Assembly (NCBI GenBank): GCA_947177525.1
Contig: CAMWUW010000004.1
Coordinates: 1 to 64,000 of the forward strand
Origin: an uncultured Bacteroidales bacterium
GTDB lineage: Bacteria; Bacteroidota; Bacteroidia; Bacteroidales; UBA932
DNA: 64,000 bases
Reading direction: 5' to 3'
Shown here: one piece after another, positions 39,401 through 48,986 of the stretch
Layout of the letters: each line of letters opens with the position of its first letter
Position numbering within the stretch: the first letter of the stretch is position 1
Notes under the pieces: model-generated
Told to the model about the DNA's origin: nothing
The model's input: the letters and a program-made list of their open reading frames with translations, nothing else
Database searches by the model: none
Translations under genes and position numbers: made by a program

Positions 39401-40141
39401 AAGGACAGTGTTGCCGGAATAGTCGGTATACACGTCAACGGTGCCGTCACGGCCGGATACCCAGTTCTCCCCCATGAGAGTCTGGCGCACGAGACGTCCG
39501 GGAAGATAGTCTCCGGAAGAGGAGATTCCGCCGGAAGTCACCTTCCACAGCCTCACCACGTCATCGCCGGAAGATGAGCAGGTGCCGTACCCGTAGGCCT
39601 GCGTGCGGCCTGAAGTGTCAGTGCGCTGAGAGGAAGGCTGCCACACCTCACCTGGAAAGCCCTGCTCCAGGACACGGTCAAGCGTGCTGTTACCATAGAC
39701 AGTAACAGACCATGGGGCCGAATCGGGAGACATCCCGGTCAGGGAACCGTCACGGTAGAACTCAGCCGTGGCCGCACCGGCACCGTCACGAAAGCCCTGA
39801 CCTGATCCGCCAGCCAGGTCTGCATAAGGCAGGAAGATCTTGCTCTCACGCATATAACGGTCGTATTCCTTGTGCAGCACAAGGTCGTGCGCTCCGCCTC
39901 CCACGGCACCGACAGAGACCGTCTGGGAAGGAAAGCCAAGGCCGTCGTAATAGCTTACCGTCCTCATCGCACCCTCGGACGGCAGGGCGTTCACCGCAGC
40001 GGTGTCCTTCGCTCCGGAAACGCGCACCACAGTGCCGACTACAAAATTGTGACTATAGTCAGGGCCGGATTGGGCATATATATTTGTCAGATGGCATACT
40101 AATATTGCCAGGACTGACATGGATTTATATATCGTTTTCAT
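36500..40141 (-). CDS. full-length RHS repeat protein with JAB/MPN-like C-terminal tip
   Basis: Signal peptide; many YD repeats; YDYYPYG..YRFNGKESQKFAGLPYLDYGARFYHP core; C-terminal RIDHVHPNSDPSPSGTGQKNGDIGTI. Confidence 0.88.
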   Translation of the reverse strand: MKTIYKSMSVLAILVCHLTNIYAQSGPDYSHNFVVGTVVRVSGAKDTAAVNALPSEGAMRTVSYYDGLGFPSQTVSVGAVGGGAHDLVLHKEYDRYMRESKIFLPYADLAGGSGQGFRDGAGAATAEFYRDGSLTGMSPDSAPWSVTVYGNSTLDRVLEQGFPGEVWQPSSQRTDTSGRTQAYGYGTCSSSGDDVVRLWKVTSGGISSSGDYLPGRLVRQTLMGENWVSGRDGTVDVYTDYSGNTVLERRWLSEDGVERALDTYYVYDVLGRLRYVLPPLLSDALADVSAASDDDSAMKSYAYVYRYDGLGECIWKRLPGCSPVTMQYDVHRRPVLSQDGNQAMSGEWTSIWYDGLGRPCVSACGPLPYSGDVSGTEFTASYAGEDGSACGYVLSPSLPSGSELVDVTYYDNYDFISLAPESCRDSLRAYVLKPVIVNPPVAPFPPVKDSTLLPPIKDSTLVPLIKDSVTLTPVPLPVLKRPVVTTEYDRYGSSRVTGRVAWTVGDMRDALYSSCYYDDRGLVIQSHSMNHLGGWDSEKTWYSFTGQPLKRTLSHTVGSVSSASGDSRPDPAVLGKPLVERYTYTYDNMERPLKITHRLGSGPETVLADNSYDNLGRLSSDGRNGAEPMRTDYAYNIRSWQTGVSSGVFSEKLYYDDPVVSGSSSSPQFNGSISSAVWSFSGGAGKGYGYSYDGLGRVTGAEWLLDGRPASGYGTSYSYDGHGNVLSVARERGAFPEDSDDLMMAYGGNRLQAMSDHGGSMIPDFLAGSVPSGMTQYAYDANGNMTRDLNSGLTVMSYNRMNLPEDLICVSSGGVHNIRYLYSPEGVKLRVSVSGPGGSSSVTDYASSVVYCDGSVERVLVPGGYIKDGSYCFFMSDHLGSVRAVADSDGNVLETYDYYPYGVEFPDGATADADVVASVQSGVSDGATGSGTVPDGLGVTSQPYRFNGKESQKFAGLPYLDYGARFYHPLSSRWTTMDPLSEKYYSVSPYAFCSGNPVNFVDVDGMDIWNVYEDGSISWVKQSKRDVVRTMDVNGDIISRKSFKKTDLSKETLNLGEKGYDYFTVSDPSVAKKLFEFIATPSSWGKDNNTNDRQAIVESSVIYTDIGNAVLIGEKEATPTAALSMEYVNQGAVFTRIDHVHPNSDPSPSGTGQKNGDIGTISYLEKNGIKFSTPEWEQYHIFTPNDKRYHAYDYYTTDTISPVIFSVKRNKKR
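38737..38820 (-). repeat. 27-bp tandem repeat (9 aa, KDST/proline-rich linker)
   Basis: PPVKDSTLL-PPIKDSTLV-PLIKDSVTL. Confidence 0.75.
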
Positions 40142-40153
40142 GGATTTATCTCT

Positions 40154-43100
40154 TTATTGGATTATATATGTATCCTTATAGTCATGATAATCAGCTGCAC
40201 TATAATTAAAATCCCACATTGTATATCCGGAAGCAGCCGTAAAAGGAATCACTTCGTCTTTATCATTCCTAAGGAATACGCTTCTGTAAACATGCCGCGG
40301 AACATATATTATTTTAGGGACAATATCTTTAGTGACATCACCTGTATTATCTGTCCTCTCGCCGGCAGGTATACCAAATTTCAAATACCGTATGTCGCCT
40401 TGGGGACCCCATGAATACTCAAGAGTATATGCCTCAGAAGTGGCGTTATAGACCGAAACTATTATATAGGATTCACATTTGCCGTTCTCATCGGCATATT
40501 CCTGGCCGTTCGCCAAAAGGTCGTCAAATGCCATTCTGTTTGCATCAGACTGCGAAACCGTCGAAATACATTTGTACGCAGGGACGGTATATTTCACAGG
40601 AAGAGGAAAACTGCCCTCCGACTGGTTGCACCTGTTGCTGAGGAAATACATACTCATACTTTCATTGCCATAATATGGAGCATATACTTGAGGTGAGTTT
40701 CCTGCATAATTATAAACATACTGATTCGTTATGTCATCAGAACTGTTTTTGACCGCCTGAAGCCTGCCACAAACATCGTAGATATATGATTCCGTGACTC
40801 CTCCCGCGTCAGTGCGGCTGCGCAACCCGATGAAAGGATACCATGAATATGTCTCTATACAGGCATCTTCCGGCCATACACGCACATCATCAATAGGATT
40901 AAGGCCCTCATTTATAGTATATGACCTCCCGGGCAAAGACATCCTTACATAATCCCACTTGCCATTCCTGTACACCCTGTAGTCAAGCAGATATTTCCTG
41001 GAAGAATCACCTTTAAGATCTATCCTATATTCTCCGACAAGGCATTTGTCGCTGAAATATCCGAAAGGATATATATCCAAGCCGATATGAGACTCAAAGT
41101 TCTCATACAGGAACTCGTCCTGTCCGGAAGATATTGTATGGGAAATCCTGCCGGGATATGAAAATGTCATAAGCCCCTTGTCCTTTGAACCGGTCCCGTC
41201 CCGCATATCCGTGTTTACAGTCAGTGTATGCGTCCCTTTGGAAACATCTGTAAATATAAAGTCATCTGTATAAGCCTTCAGATATTTATCCCACGGAGCT
41301 TCAAGAGGCAGCTGGCTACGCCTTTGGACAAGGCCATATTCTCTGCCGTCAAGACTGCCGTATACAAACCAGTCAAATCCCAAAGCTCCGTTAAGATGCA
41401 TCTTCACATCACCGGCTGAATATGAAGTAAATGTATAATTCTTGTTTTGGGGAATGTCTTCAGGATCAAGCCAAACATTAACAACCTGTGTTGCAGGTTC
41501 CCATATTACATTATTTTTATAGGTATTTGCCGCATCAGAGACAATGGCCACGGGATAGGCGGAAGAATATCCCCACTGATAAGACACCGGAATCCCGTCT
41601 GCTGATTTTACAAGGATAGGATTGCCGGAATCATCAACATCTATGACTTCTGCCTCAATCTCATATCGACTGTCATACATACTTCCGGTGTATTTCTGGA
41701 ACGACGTGCTGTCAAGACCTTCTGTCAAGCCCAGTGTCCATGTCCTGCGGGGGATGAATATGGAATTGTCAAGTTCATATTCCACAAGCTTGCCCTCCGC
41801 CACATCGCCGTCAATATATGTCAGTGACTCTACCGGGCTTGAAACCATACCTTTGTCTGTCATCTGATTCAATATGTCGGTATTGTAATCATCCGGATAT
41901 GTAATGGTCTTTGTCTCGATGCTTCCGTCAGACATATTTTTTGTCATCCGCGTAGGCATCAGGTTTCCGTTGTATGTGAAATTCTCCGTCACAGATGACA
42001 TCACTGTCTGGCCCGACGGGTCATATAGAGTCTCAGTACGGCTTTCGAGATACGGGTAGAAAGTCAGGAGTTTGAAAGGGGTATATCGTACAAAAGGAAT
42101 ATTGACAAGATATCCAGGTACACCTGGTATGCTGAACTGCTCGACTGCCCTTGCATAATCTTCAAATCTTGCGGGATTGCTGTTGTAGTTCTGCTTTATT
42201 TCCTTGACCTTTTTGCCGTCACTGTACCAGATTTCATCCGTAAGAAGACCTCGCATCAGTTCGCGTGAAGTGAATTTGTTGTCAAGAGATACGTTGTCTA
42301 TGTTGGTGAACATCTTGAAATCTGCGGTGTCAGGCCAATTATTGTGATTGGTATACCGATACTCTTTGACAAGCGGTTTTTCGTCTCCTACATACTCGAC
42401 TACTCTGCTGTAGGTAACATAATTGCCGGTTGTCAATCCAAGGGCGTTTATATATGTTTCCGAGCACATGTTATATTTTTGTTCAATTACGGCTTCATAG
42501 CGAAAATAAACAAGTCCGTCCCATGACGAATATTCGCATTTATTATAGTTTCCTCCTTTGGCCACATATACCGGGATTCCGGAAAGTATTCCAGATGATG
42601 CCCCGTCTTCATTCTTATATTCAAATGAATGAATATATGAGGCTGTATCTGTAGAATACGTTATTCTCTTTATTCTGAGACCTCCAGCCTTACCGCTCTG
42701 CTCCAGAATCTCGAAATCAGGAGCCTGGGTTGCTATCTTTGAATAGTCATTAAGTTCATAATCAAATTTGGCACAGCCACCTGTTGGATATTGTATCTCA
42801 GTCAAGACTTCCGCTTTTGTATAATATTCATTTGCCGAACGGAATCCAAAAAAATCATTCTCGATATTTGTCTTGCGGTAATCCTTGTTGTTCCAATATC
42901 CCCAGTTGTCAGTTACAGTGGCATTATAAGCTGGAAGTTTAAGGCTATTATATTTTAATGTGTATTTCTGCTCAGTTATACCACTGCGACCTAGGACGGA
43001 CACATTATTGAGTTTCAGTCTTTCATTTGCATTCTCTGTATATCCAAATCTAAAAGAGTGCTGAGATTCACCATTGTATGTCACCTTTATCATGTTCAAT

Positions 43101-44344
43101 TGCTGTGAATAATTGTGAGGAGCATATGCTATACGCAATGAACTTCCCTCGGCATTATAGCACACATTATCATTAATGCGCGAAAAACCATAATATTGCA
43201 GCCATTCTTCATACTGTTTTCCTACTGTACTTAAATCATTATCCTTAGATGGGAAAAACTCAATCTTTAATCCATCATCAGTAGAAATTGACTTTGGATA
43301 AACAGGATGCTGAACTATAAATGACAAGCCTCTGTCTATATTCTGTGACGGCAGCAATGCAGCAGTTCCATTAACTCCATATACAGCACAGTCAGTTCTG
43401 ACATCGCTAAGTATAACAGGACTGCCATTACGCTGATATTCAAAGTGCATTTTATTACCGTCAGGCGATATAACCTCCCTAAGCATCCATGCAGTAGGCC
43501 AGGTTTTCAACAGATAGGTCACGACTTGTACCGGCACAGCAAATCCTTCGGTAAATTTCTCCGTATAGAATTCAATACTGTCATCACTCCCTCCGAAGAT
43601 AAGTTTCGTCCCATCGCTCTTGATTACAGTAAATTCGTAGAAAAGTTCATATATTCTATATGAGTCCAGAGGTCTATCCCCGCCTCCAGGGAATTTAAAC
43701 GTTTCGGGATTCTCTATGACTTTAGGTGGTTCAACACGAAATGATTCACCGTTATTACTTCTGACCTTGGTCTTTAGATTATTGTCCTTGTCACGGTAAA
43801 AATACACACTTCCGCTCACACCGTACGCATTGATGACAAATTCATCAGGCTGAAGATCATATTTAAACTTAAGCCGCAATGATGCATTGGCATAATCTAT
43901 GAGCCTGCTTTCAGAAGCCCAGTCATCACGATCCAAGTAACCAGAACAGAAATAGTATCCTGGATTCACTCCTTTATATCCATAACCTGTCTGATCACGG
44001 ACATCCTTCAGACACGTCTCATCCGGAATCCCGTTGACGACCCGGGTGATGCACCCGCCGGCGTTAAGATTCCAGCCAAGACCCACATAGCCAGGATACT
44101 GGTTCAGCTTGATGCCGGAAGCATAATAAGAAAGATGGATGGGAAGATGGAGATCCTTGTAGTCCAATGTGTAGAGGGGAATGTCTATGGAAGGCAATCC
44201 GTTGAAGTAGCTGACAGGGATTCGCTCGTATTTCACGAAATCTGTCGCAGAGGGAGATGTCACATTCATCTGCCCGAAGCAGCCGAAGCTGCATGCGGCT
44301 GATAAGGCAATGGCCATCAGGACCGCTTGGAGTTTTGTTTTCAT
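40154..44344 (-). CDS. large secreted RHS-like protein encoded upstream of the RHS gene
   Basis: Signal peptide; PSIDIPLYTLDYKDLHLPIHLSYYASGIKLNQYPGYVGLGWNLNAGGCITRVVNGIPDE; SYIYDVCGRLQAVK RHS-like motif. Confidence 0.8.
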   Translation of the reverse strand: MKTKLQAVLMAIALSAACSFGCFGQMNVTSPSATDFVKYERIPVSYFNGLPSIDIPLYTLDYKDLHLPIHLSYYASGIKLNQYPGYVGLGWNLNAGGCITRVVNGIPDETCLKDVRDQTGYGYKGVNPGYYFCSGYLDRDDWASESRLIDYANASLRLKFKYDLQPDEFVINAYGVSGSVYFYRDKDNNLKTKVRSNNGESFRVEPPKVIENPETFKFPGGGDRPLDSYRIYELFYEFTVIKSDGTKLIFGGSDDSIEFYTEKFTEGFAVPVQVVTYLLKTWPTAWMLREVISPDGNKMHFEYQRNGSPVILSDVRTDCAVYGVNGTAALLPSQNIDRGLSFIVQHPVYPKSISTDDGLKIEFFPSKDNDLSTVGKQYEEWLQYYGFSRINDNVCYNAEGSSLRIAYAPHNYSQQLNMIKVTYNGESQHSFRFGYTENANERLKLNNVSVLGRSGITEQKYTLKYNSLKLPAYNATVTDNWGYWNNKDYRKTNIENDFFGFRSANEYYTKAEVLTEIQYPTGGCAKFDYELNDYSKIATQAPDFEILEQSGKAGGLRIKRITYSTDTASYIHSFEYKNEDGASSGILSGIPVYVAKGGNYNKCEYSSWDGLVYFRYEAVIEQKYNMCSETYINALGLTTGNYVTYSRVVEYVGDEKPLVKEYRYTNHNNWPDTADFKMFTNIDNVSLDNKFTSRELMRGLLTDEIWYSDGKKVKEIKQNYNSNPARFEDYARAVEQFSIPGVPGYLVNIPFVRYTPFKLLTFYPYLESRTETLYDPSGQTVMSSVTENFTYNGNLMPTRMTKNMSDGSIETKTITYPDDYNTDILNQMTDKGMVSSPVESLTYIDGDVAEGKLVEYELDNSIFIPRRTWTLGLTEGLDSTSFQKYTGSMYDSRYEIEAEVIDVDDSGNPILVKSADGIPVSYQWGYSSAYPVAIVSDAANTYKNNVIWEPATQVVNVWLDPEDIPQNKNYTFTSYSAGDVKMHLNGALGFDWFVYGSLDGREYGLVQRRSQLPLEAPWDKYLKAYTDDFIFTDVSKGTHTLTVNTDMRDGTGSKDKGLMTFSYPGRISHTISSGQDEFLYENFESHIGLDIYPFGYFSDKCLVGEYRIDLKGDSSRKYLLDYRVYRNGKWDYVRMSLPGRSYTINEGLNPIDDVRVWPEDACIETYSWYPFIGLRSRTDAGGVTESYIYDVCGRLQAVKNSSDDITNQYVYNYAGNSPQVYAPYYGNESMSMYFLSNRCNQSEGSFPLPVKYTVPAYKCISTVSQSDANRMAFDDLLANGQEYADENGKCESYIIVSVYNATSEAYTLEYSWGPQGDIRYLKFGIPAGERTDNTGDVTKDIVPKIIYVPRHVYRSVFLRNDKDEVIPFTAASGYTMWDFNYSAADYHDYKDTYIIQ

Positions 44345-44705
44345 GGCACTTTTAATTGCCTGCTTGACCTGTTTAGGCAGTCTTCATGAGGATTCGCGAC
44401 AACCACAAGACGGCTGCAAGGTTCTTGTCATAGCACCGGACAACATTCTGGAATATCATGATATATCAGGCCTGTATTCCTTGTCCGGATGAAATGGCGG
44501 GAGCCACAATAAGCATTTCAAGTAGCTTGTTTTACGGAAACGGCCAAGTGCAACATAGATGCCACCGGCTGCATACACAACATATTTCTTCATATATTCT
44601 GACTGCATCCGGAATCTGCCGGGCCCTAACACTCCCATTCTGTGACAATATTGGCATTTGTTGATGCTATTTCGTATTTTTGCACACAATATAAACCAAT
44701 AAAAT

Positions 44706-45713
44706 ATGGCGGAAGAAACATTCTCAGACCTCGGAAGAGTCGAGGCAATAGCAAAACTTTACGAAGGAACACCTTACAGCCCTTTCAGCAGTTCTAATTT
44801 CGAGACTGAAGGGAAATGTTACATAACATCACAATCACGCACCTTCTTAGAAGGAATAGATTTCGACTTGACATACTTCCCGCTCAAGCACCTGGGATAC
44901 AAATGCGTCACGGCGGCAACTGGCGAACTGTATGCGGAATTTTCCCATCCGCGTACAATGGACATCAGGCTCGGCATATCGGCAAAACTTGACTTCAGGC
45001 AGATAAAAGAACTTTGGGAAGGCATTGTGGCCGCTGCCAGGGAACATGGATACAGACAAGTGACGCTTGATCTTATTCCGTCTCCAAACGGACTTTCCGT
45101 CAGCGTGTCCTCAACAGGAGAGACTTCCCTGCTCATGTCCAAACGTCGTCCGGCAGCAAAAAGCATGGACCTTATTTGCGTTTCAGGCAACCTCGGAGCT
45201 GCTTTCATGGGATTCCGTGTTCTTGAAAAAGAAAAGGAATCATTCGCCCAAAGCGGTGACATGCACAAGCAGCCTGATCTGGAGGAATACAGGCACCTTG
45301 TAGGAGCATACCTCAAGCCGGAGATAAGCCCGCGCATAATCAGCCAAATGGAAGAGGATGAAATCATGCCTTCATACGGCTACCTCGTAAGCCGCGGACT
45401 TGCAGACACTGTGAAACGGCTCGTCCGCGACAGCGGTCTCGGAGCCAAGATATATGTGGACAAGCTTCCTTTTGCCGGAAAGACATTCGACCTCGGAAAG
45501 CAGCTCAATATAGATCCAATGTCAGCTGCCCTCAACGGAGGAGAAGACTACAGGCTTCTGTTCACCATACCTATCGGAAAACACGACAAATTCCGCCATG
45601 ATTTCCAGACTTTCGACATCATCGGCCATTTGGCCAAGCCTGATGTCGGTGCAGTCATAGTGACTCCAGACGGTGTAGAGCTGCCAATGAGGGCACAAGG
45701 CTGGAAAAAATGA
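44706..45713 (+). CDS. thiL: thiamine-phosphate kinase-like / AIR synthase family protein
   Basis: FLEGIDFDLTYFPLKHLGYKCVTAATGELYAEF, LNGGEDYRLLFTIP. Confidence 0.82.
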   Translation: MAEETFSDLGRVEAIAKLYEGTPYSPFSSSNFETEGKCYITSQSRTFLEGIDFDLTYFPLKHLGYKCVTAATGELYAEFSHPRTMDIRLGISAKLDFRQIKELWEGIVAAAREHGYRQVTLDLIPSPNGLSVSVSSTGETSLLMSKRRPAAKSMDLICVSGNLGAAFMGFRVLEKEKESFAQSGDMHKQPDLEEYRHLVGAYLKPEISPRIISQMEEDEIMPSYGYLVSRGLADTVKRLVRDSGLGAKIYVDKLPFAGKTFDLGKQLNIDPMSAALNGGEDYRLLFTIPIGKHDKFRHDFQTFDIIGHLAKPDVGAVIVTPDGVELPMRAQGWKK

Positions 45714-45822
45714 TTTTTTTTGATTTTTTCATGCAAGATTATCAATTTTCAGGATTTAATATGTCGGAAAGGAGATGAACAGCATAACCATCTCAAACGA
45801 AAACATATTTATATATACCGAT

Positions 45823-46524
45823 ATGAGAAAATCAAGATTATTCATTATTGCAATGGCAGCGGTACTTTCATTGCCGACCGTCATTTCGTGCGACAAAGAA
45901 AAACCGGACTACAGCATCTATTATCCCAATGCGATAGTCACAGTCAAGCCTTTGGACGACAAATCGTTCTTCCTCCAGCTCAACGATGAGACAGCCCTGC
46001 TCCCGGTGGGCGTGACAAAGCTCCCATACGGCAACAAGGAAGTGCGTGCTTTCGTGAATTATACGCCTGCTGTAATGCCGGAAGGTGCGGACAAGGAAAA
46101 ATATGCAGATGCTGTCAAAATCAACTGGCTTGACAGTCTCCTCACCAAGCAGTCCAAGCCAAGCATGGCTGAAGAAAACGACAATCTTTACGGAAATGAC
46201 CCCGTCGAAATCATGAACAATTGGATGACAGTTGTCGAAGACGGGTATATAACATTGAATTTCAGTACATTCTGGGGCAACCGGAACACAAAGCATGAGG
46301 TCAATCTCCTGACCGGAGGAAACCCTGACAATCCTTATGAAGTTGAGTTCCGCCACAATGCTTTCGGTGATGTAAACGGAATAAAAGGAGACGGAATAGT
46401 TGCATTCAGTCTCAAAGATCTTCCGGATACCAATGGAGAAACCGTCAAGCTGACACTCAAATGGATGTCGTTCAGCGGTATCAAGAAAGCTGAATTCGAC
46501 TATTGTACACGCACAGACTGGTAA
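45823..46524 (+). CDS. NigD-like lipoprotein
   Basis: VISCDKEKPDYSIYYPNAIVTVKPLDDKSFFLQLNDETALLPVGV; overlaps the following sigma start by 1 nt (TAATG). Confidence 0.8.
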   Translation: MRKSRLFIIAMAAVLSLPTVISCDKEKPDYSIYYPNAIVTVKPLDDKSFFLQLNDETALLPVGVTKLPYGNKEVRAFVNYTPAVMPEGADKEKYADAVKINWLDSLLTKQSKPSMAEENDNLYGNDPVEIMNNWMTVVEDGYITLNFSTFWGNRNTKHEVNLLTGGNPDNPYEVEFRHNAFGDVNGIKGDGIVAFSLKDLPDTNGETVKLTLKWMSFSGIKKAEFDYCTRTDW

Positions 46525-47096
46525 TGACAGCCAAAGCTGAACAGAAACTTGCAAAAAGAATAAGCGAAGGTGATTCCGAAGCAATGAAAACCCTGTATGA
46601 CGAATATGCCGGGTACCTTACTGCTGTCTGTTCACGCTATATAGATTCCAGAGAAGATATCAAAGACCTTATGCAGGAGAGTTTCGTCAAGATATTCTCA
46701 GGCATGGGGTCTTTTGAATTTCGCGGCAAAGGGTCACTGAAGGCATGGATGGGCAGAATTGTTGCCAACGTATCGCTCAAACATCTTAAGGAAGCAGCTT
46801 CACGGGGTACCATAAGTCTTCAGGACAATCTTCCCGACATCAAAGAAGAAGAGGCCGAGATGCCGGAAATCAGCGGCATACCTCCTGAAGTGATACATAA
46901 CATGATAAGGAAACTGCCTCCCGGATACAGGACTGTCTTCAACATGTTTGTATTTGAGGACCTGAGCCACAAAGAAATAGCTGAAATCCTCGGCATAAAG
47001 GAAAATTCCTCAGCCTCTCAGCTGCACCGGGCAAAATCACTTCTCGCAAATTGGATAAGAGAATATGTTACAGGCAACCATGTTCAGAAAAAATGA
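46524..47096 (+). CDS. ECF-type RNA polymerase sigma factor (Das-like)
   Basis: DLMQESFVKIFSGMGSFEFRGKGSLKAWMGRIVANVSLKHL; LPPGYRTVFNMFVFEDLSHKEIAEILGIKENSSASQLHRAKSLL. Confidence 0.93.
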   Translation: MTAKAEQKLAKRISEGDSEAMKTLYDEYAGYLTAVCSRYIDSREDIKDLMQESFVKIFSGMGSFEFRGKGSLKAWMGRIVANVSLKHLKEAASRGTISLQDNLPDIKEEEAEMPEISGIPPEVIHNMIRKLPPGYRTVFNMFVFEDLSHKEIAEILGIKENSSASQLHRAKSLLANWIREYVTGNHVQKK

Positions 47097-47100
47097 CAGA

Positions 47101-48303
47101 ATGAAAGACAGCTGGAAAATAGAATTCAAGGACAAAATGGACCTCTTCAAGGAACCGGTCCCGGAAGGCCTGTGGACAGATGTAAGCAATTCCATGACAA
47201 AAAAGTCACCGAAAAAGAAGGGCGGAATGCTTTATTTCAGGATTGCAGGAATTGCAGCAGCCGTTTCAGCAGCCATATTCGGCGCCACAATGCTTATAAG
47301 TGACTTCCATCACAAGCACGTGGAGTCCCCAAATGGCAGCATAACCTGTATGACAGGAATAAAAGACATTACAGGCCTGACAGCATGGGAAAAGACACCG
47401 GCCTCTCCTGTCCCCATAAACATGCCGAAAATACGAATCCACACCCCTGTCCATGAGGAAGCGGAATCATTATATCCAGAGGACATCATCACATATCCGG
47501 AAACGTCAGAAGAAAAAAAAGATGAGGAAAAAGAAAGGCAAGACATTGTCAGTGTCCCTGAATACACGGAATGTGACCTTTCATTAGTTCCTGATTACAT
47601 GCCTTCGAACTGCGGCAGCGGCAGAAAACGCAAGTTCAGCATCAGTGCATCAGTGTCCGGCAACACAGGCGGCACAGACGTAACATCCGGATACGGAAGC
47701 GCTGTTCCTGCAAATTCAGCGGCCATAACTTCATTCGGGAATAATCCGGAAGCAGAAATAAGACTGTTCAACAGGACACGTGAAGTGAACACCGACACCA
47801 AATATGCACAGCCTGTCAGGGTCGGAATCAGCTTCAGGTGGTATTTTTCAAGGATATGGAGCATAGAAAGCGGAATAGCATGGTCATGGCTTCACTCCAA
47901 AACAACGAGCGGAAGCACAGAATATTACAGTACCAGTACCCAGGACATGCATTATATAGGAATCCCGGTCCGCCTGAACTGTGATTTCTGGAGCGGCAAG
48001 AATATGAGGGCGTATGCATCAGCAGAGGCCATGGCAGAAAAATGCATCGCAGGAAAATCAGTGTCCGTATATACATACAACGGTGCTTCAGGGCCATTTG
48101 AAACAACCGGATTCAGAGAAAAACAGATACAATGGTCATTGTCGGCACACGCTGGGTTCCAATATGATTTCACAGGCACTGTCGGAATATATGCAGAACC
48201 AGGAATCAGCTGGCATATTGACAACAAGAGCGGAGTAAACAACATATACAAGGCACATCCTGTCGGTCTAAGCCTTGGGGCAGGCCTGAGATTTTCTTTT
48301 TAA
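47101..48303 (+). CDS. protein with cytoplasmic N-terminus, one TM and C-terminal outer-membrane beta-barrel (dual membrane-spanning anti-sigma-like)
   Basis: MKDSWKIEFKDKMDLFKEPVPEGLWTDVSNSM; TM IAGIAAAVSAAIFGATMLI; linker; barrel-like C-terminus ending LSLGAGLRFSF. Confidence 0.78.
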   Translation: MKDSWKIEFKDKMDLFKEPVPEGLWTDVSNSMTKKSPKKKGGMLYFRIAGIAAAVSAAIFGATMLISDFHHKHVESPNGSITCMTGIKDITGLTAWEKTPASPVPINMPKIRIHTPVHEEAESLYPEDIITYPETSEEKKDEEKERQDIVSVPEYTECDLSLVPDYMPSNCGSGRKRKFSISASVSGNTGGTDVTSGYGSAVPANSAAITSFGNNPEAEIRLFNRTREVNTDTKYAQPVRVGISFRWYFSRIWSIESGIAWSWLHSKTTSGSTEYYSTSTQDMHYIGIPVRLNCDFWSGKNMRAYASAEAMAEKCIAGKSVSVYTYNGASGPFETTGFREKQIQWSLSAHAGFQYDFTGTVGIYAEPGISWHIDNKSGVNNIYKAHPVGLSLGAGLRFSF

Positions 48304-48388
48304 TTTTATCGTTTTATTCAATATTTTTATTGTTTATCATAAAATATTTATTATTTTCGCGGTGTAAACATATAAAACAACCGCAATT

Positions 48389-48979
48389 ATGACAGAATGG
48401 TGGAACTCACTTGACCTGTTCATGAAGATTCTCTGGGGAATAGCCATAGGAACTTCACTGACTTTTATCATTGAGACCGTGCTTACTTTCATCGGTATAG
48501 ACAGCGATATTGACACGGACTTTGACATTCCAGACGGAACTTTCGAAGCTGATGCTTCAATGAATCTCTACACTTTCAGAAATCTCGTCAATTTTCTTCT
48601 CGGAATGAGCTGGACTGCAATCTTTCTGAAAGACAGCATTGCCTCCAAGACAGTTCTCATGATACTTGCTGTTGCGGCCGGTACCTTGCTTGTGGCAGCT
48701 GTCATGTACATGTTCAAATGGCTCGGTAAAATGCAGCAGAGCGGAAATATAGACATATTCAAAAGTGCTCCAGGATGCAACGGAAAAGTATATCTGACCA
48801 TTCCTTCGGAAAGAAAGGGCACGGGCAAAGTGCAGATAACAATCAACGGAGCAGTCAGAGAATATGATGCAGTAACGGATTCTGACTCAGACCTCAGGAC
48901 TGGCACGGCTGTAAAGATTACCGAAGTTCTTGATTCCTCGACACTTCTGGTTGAAGAAATTAATTCACTAATAATATAA
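48389..48979 (+). CDS. NfeD-like membrane protein (YuaF-type partner of flotillin)
   Basis: TM segments followed by a small beta domain GCNGKVYLTIPSERKGTGKVQITINGAVREYDAV. Confidence 0.7.
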   Translation: MTEWWNSLDLFMKILWGIAIGTSLTFIIETVLTFIGIDSDIDTDFDIPDGTFEADASMNLYTFRNLVNFLLGMSWTAIFLKDSIASKTVLMILAVAAGTLLVAAVMYMFKWLGKMQQSGNIDIFKSAPGCNGKVYLTIPSERKGTGKVQITINGAVREYDAVTDSDSDLRTGTAVKITEVLDSSTLLVEEINSLII

Positions 48980-48986
48980 CTGGCTT

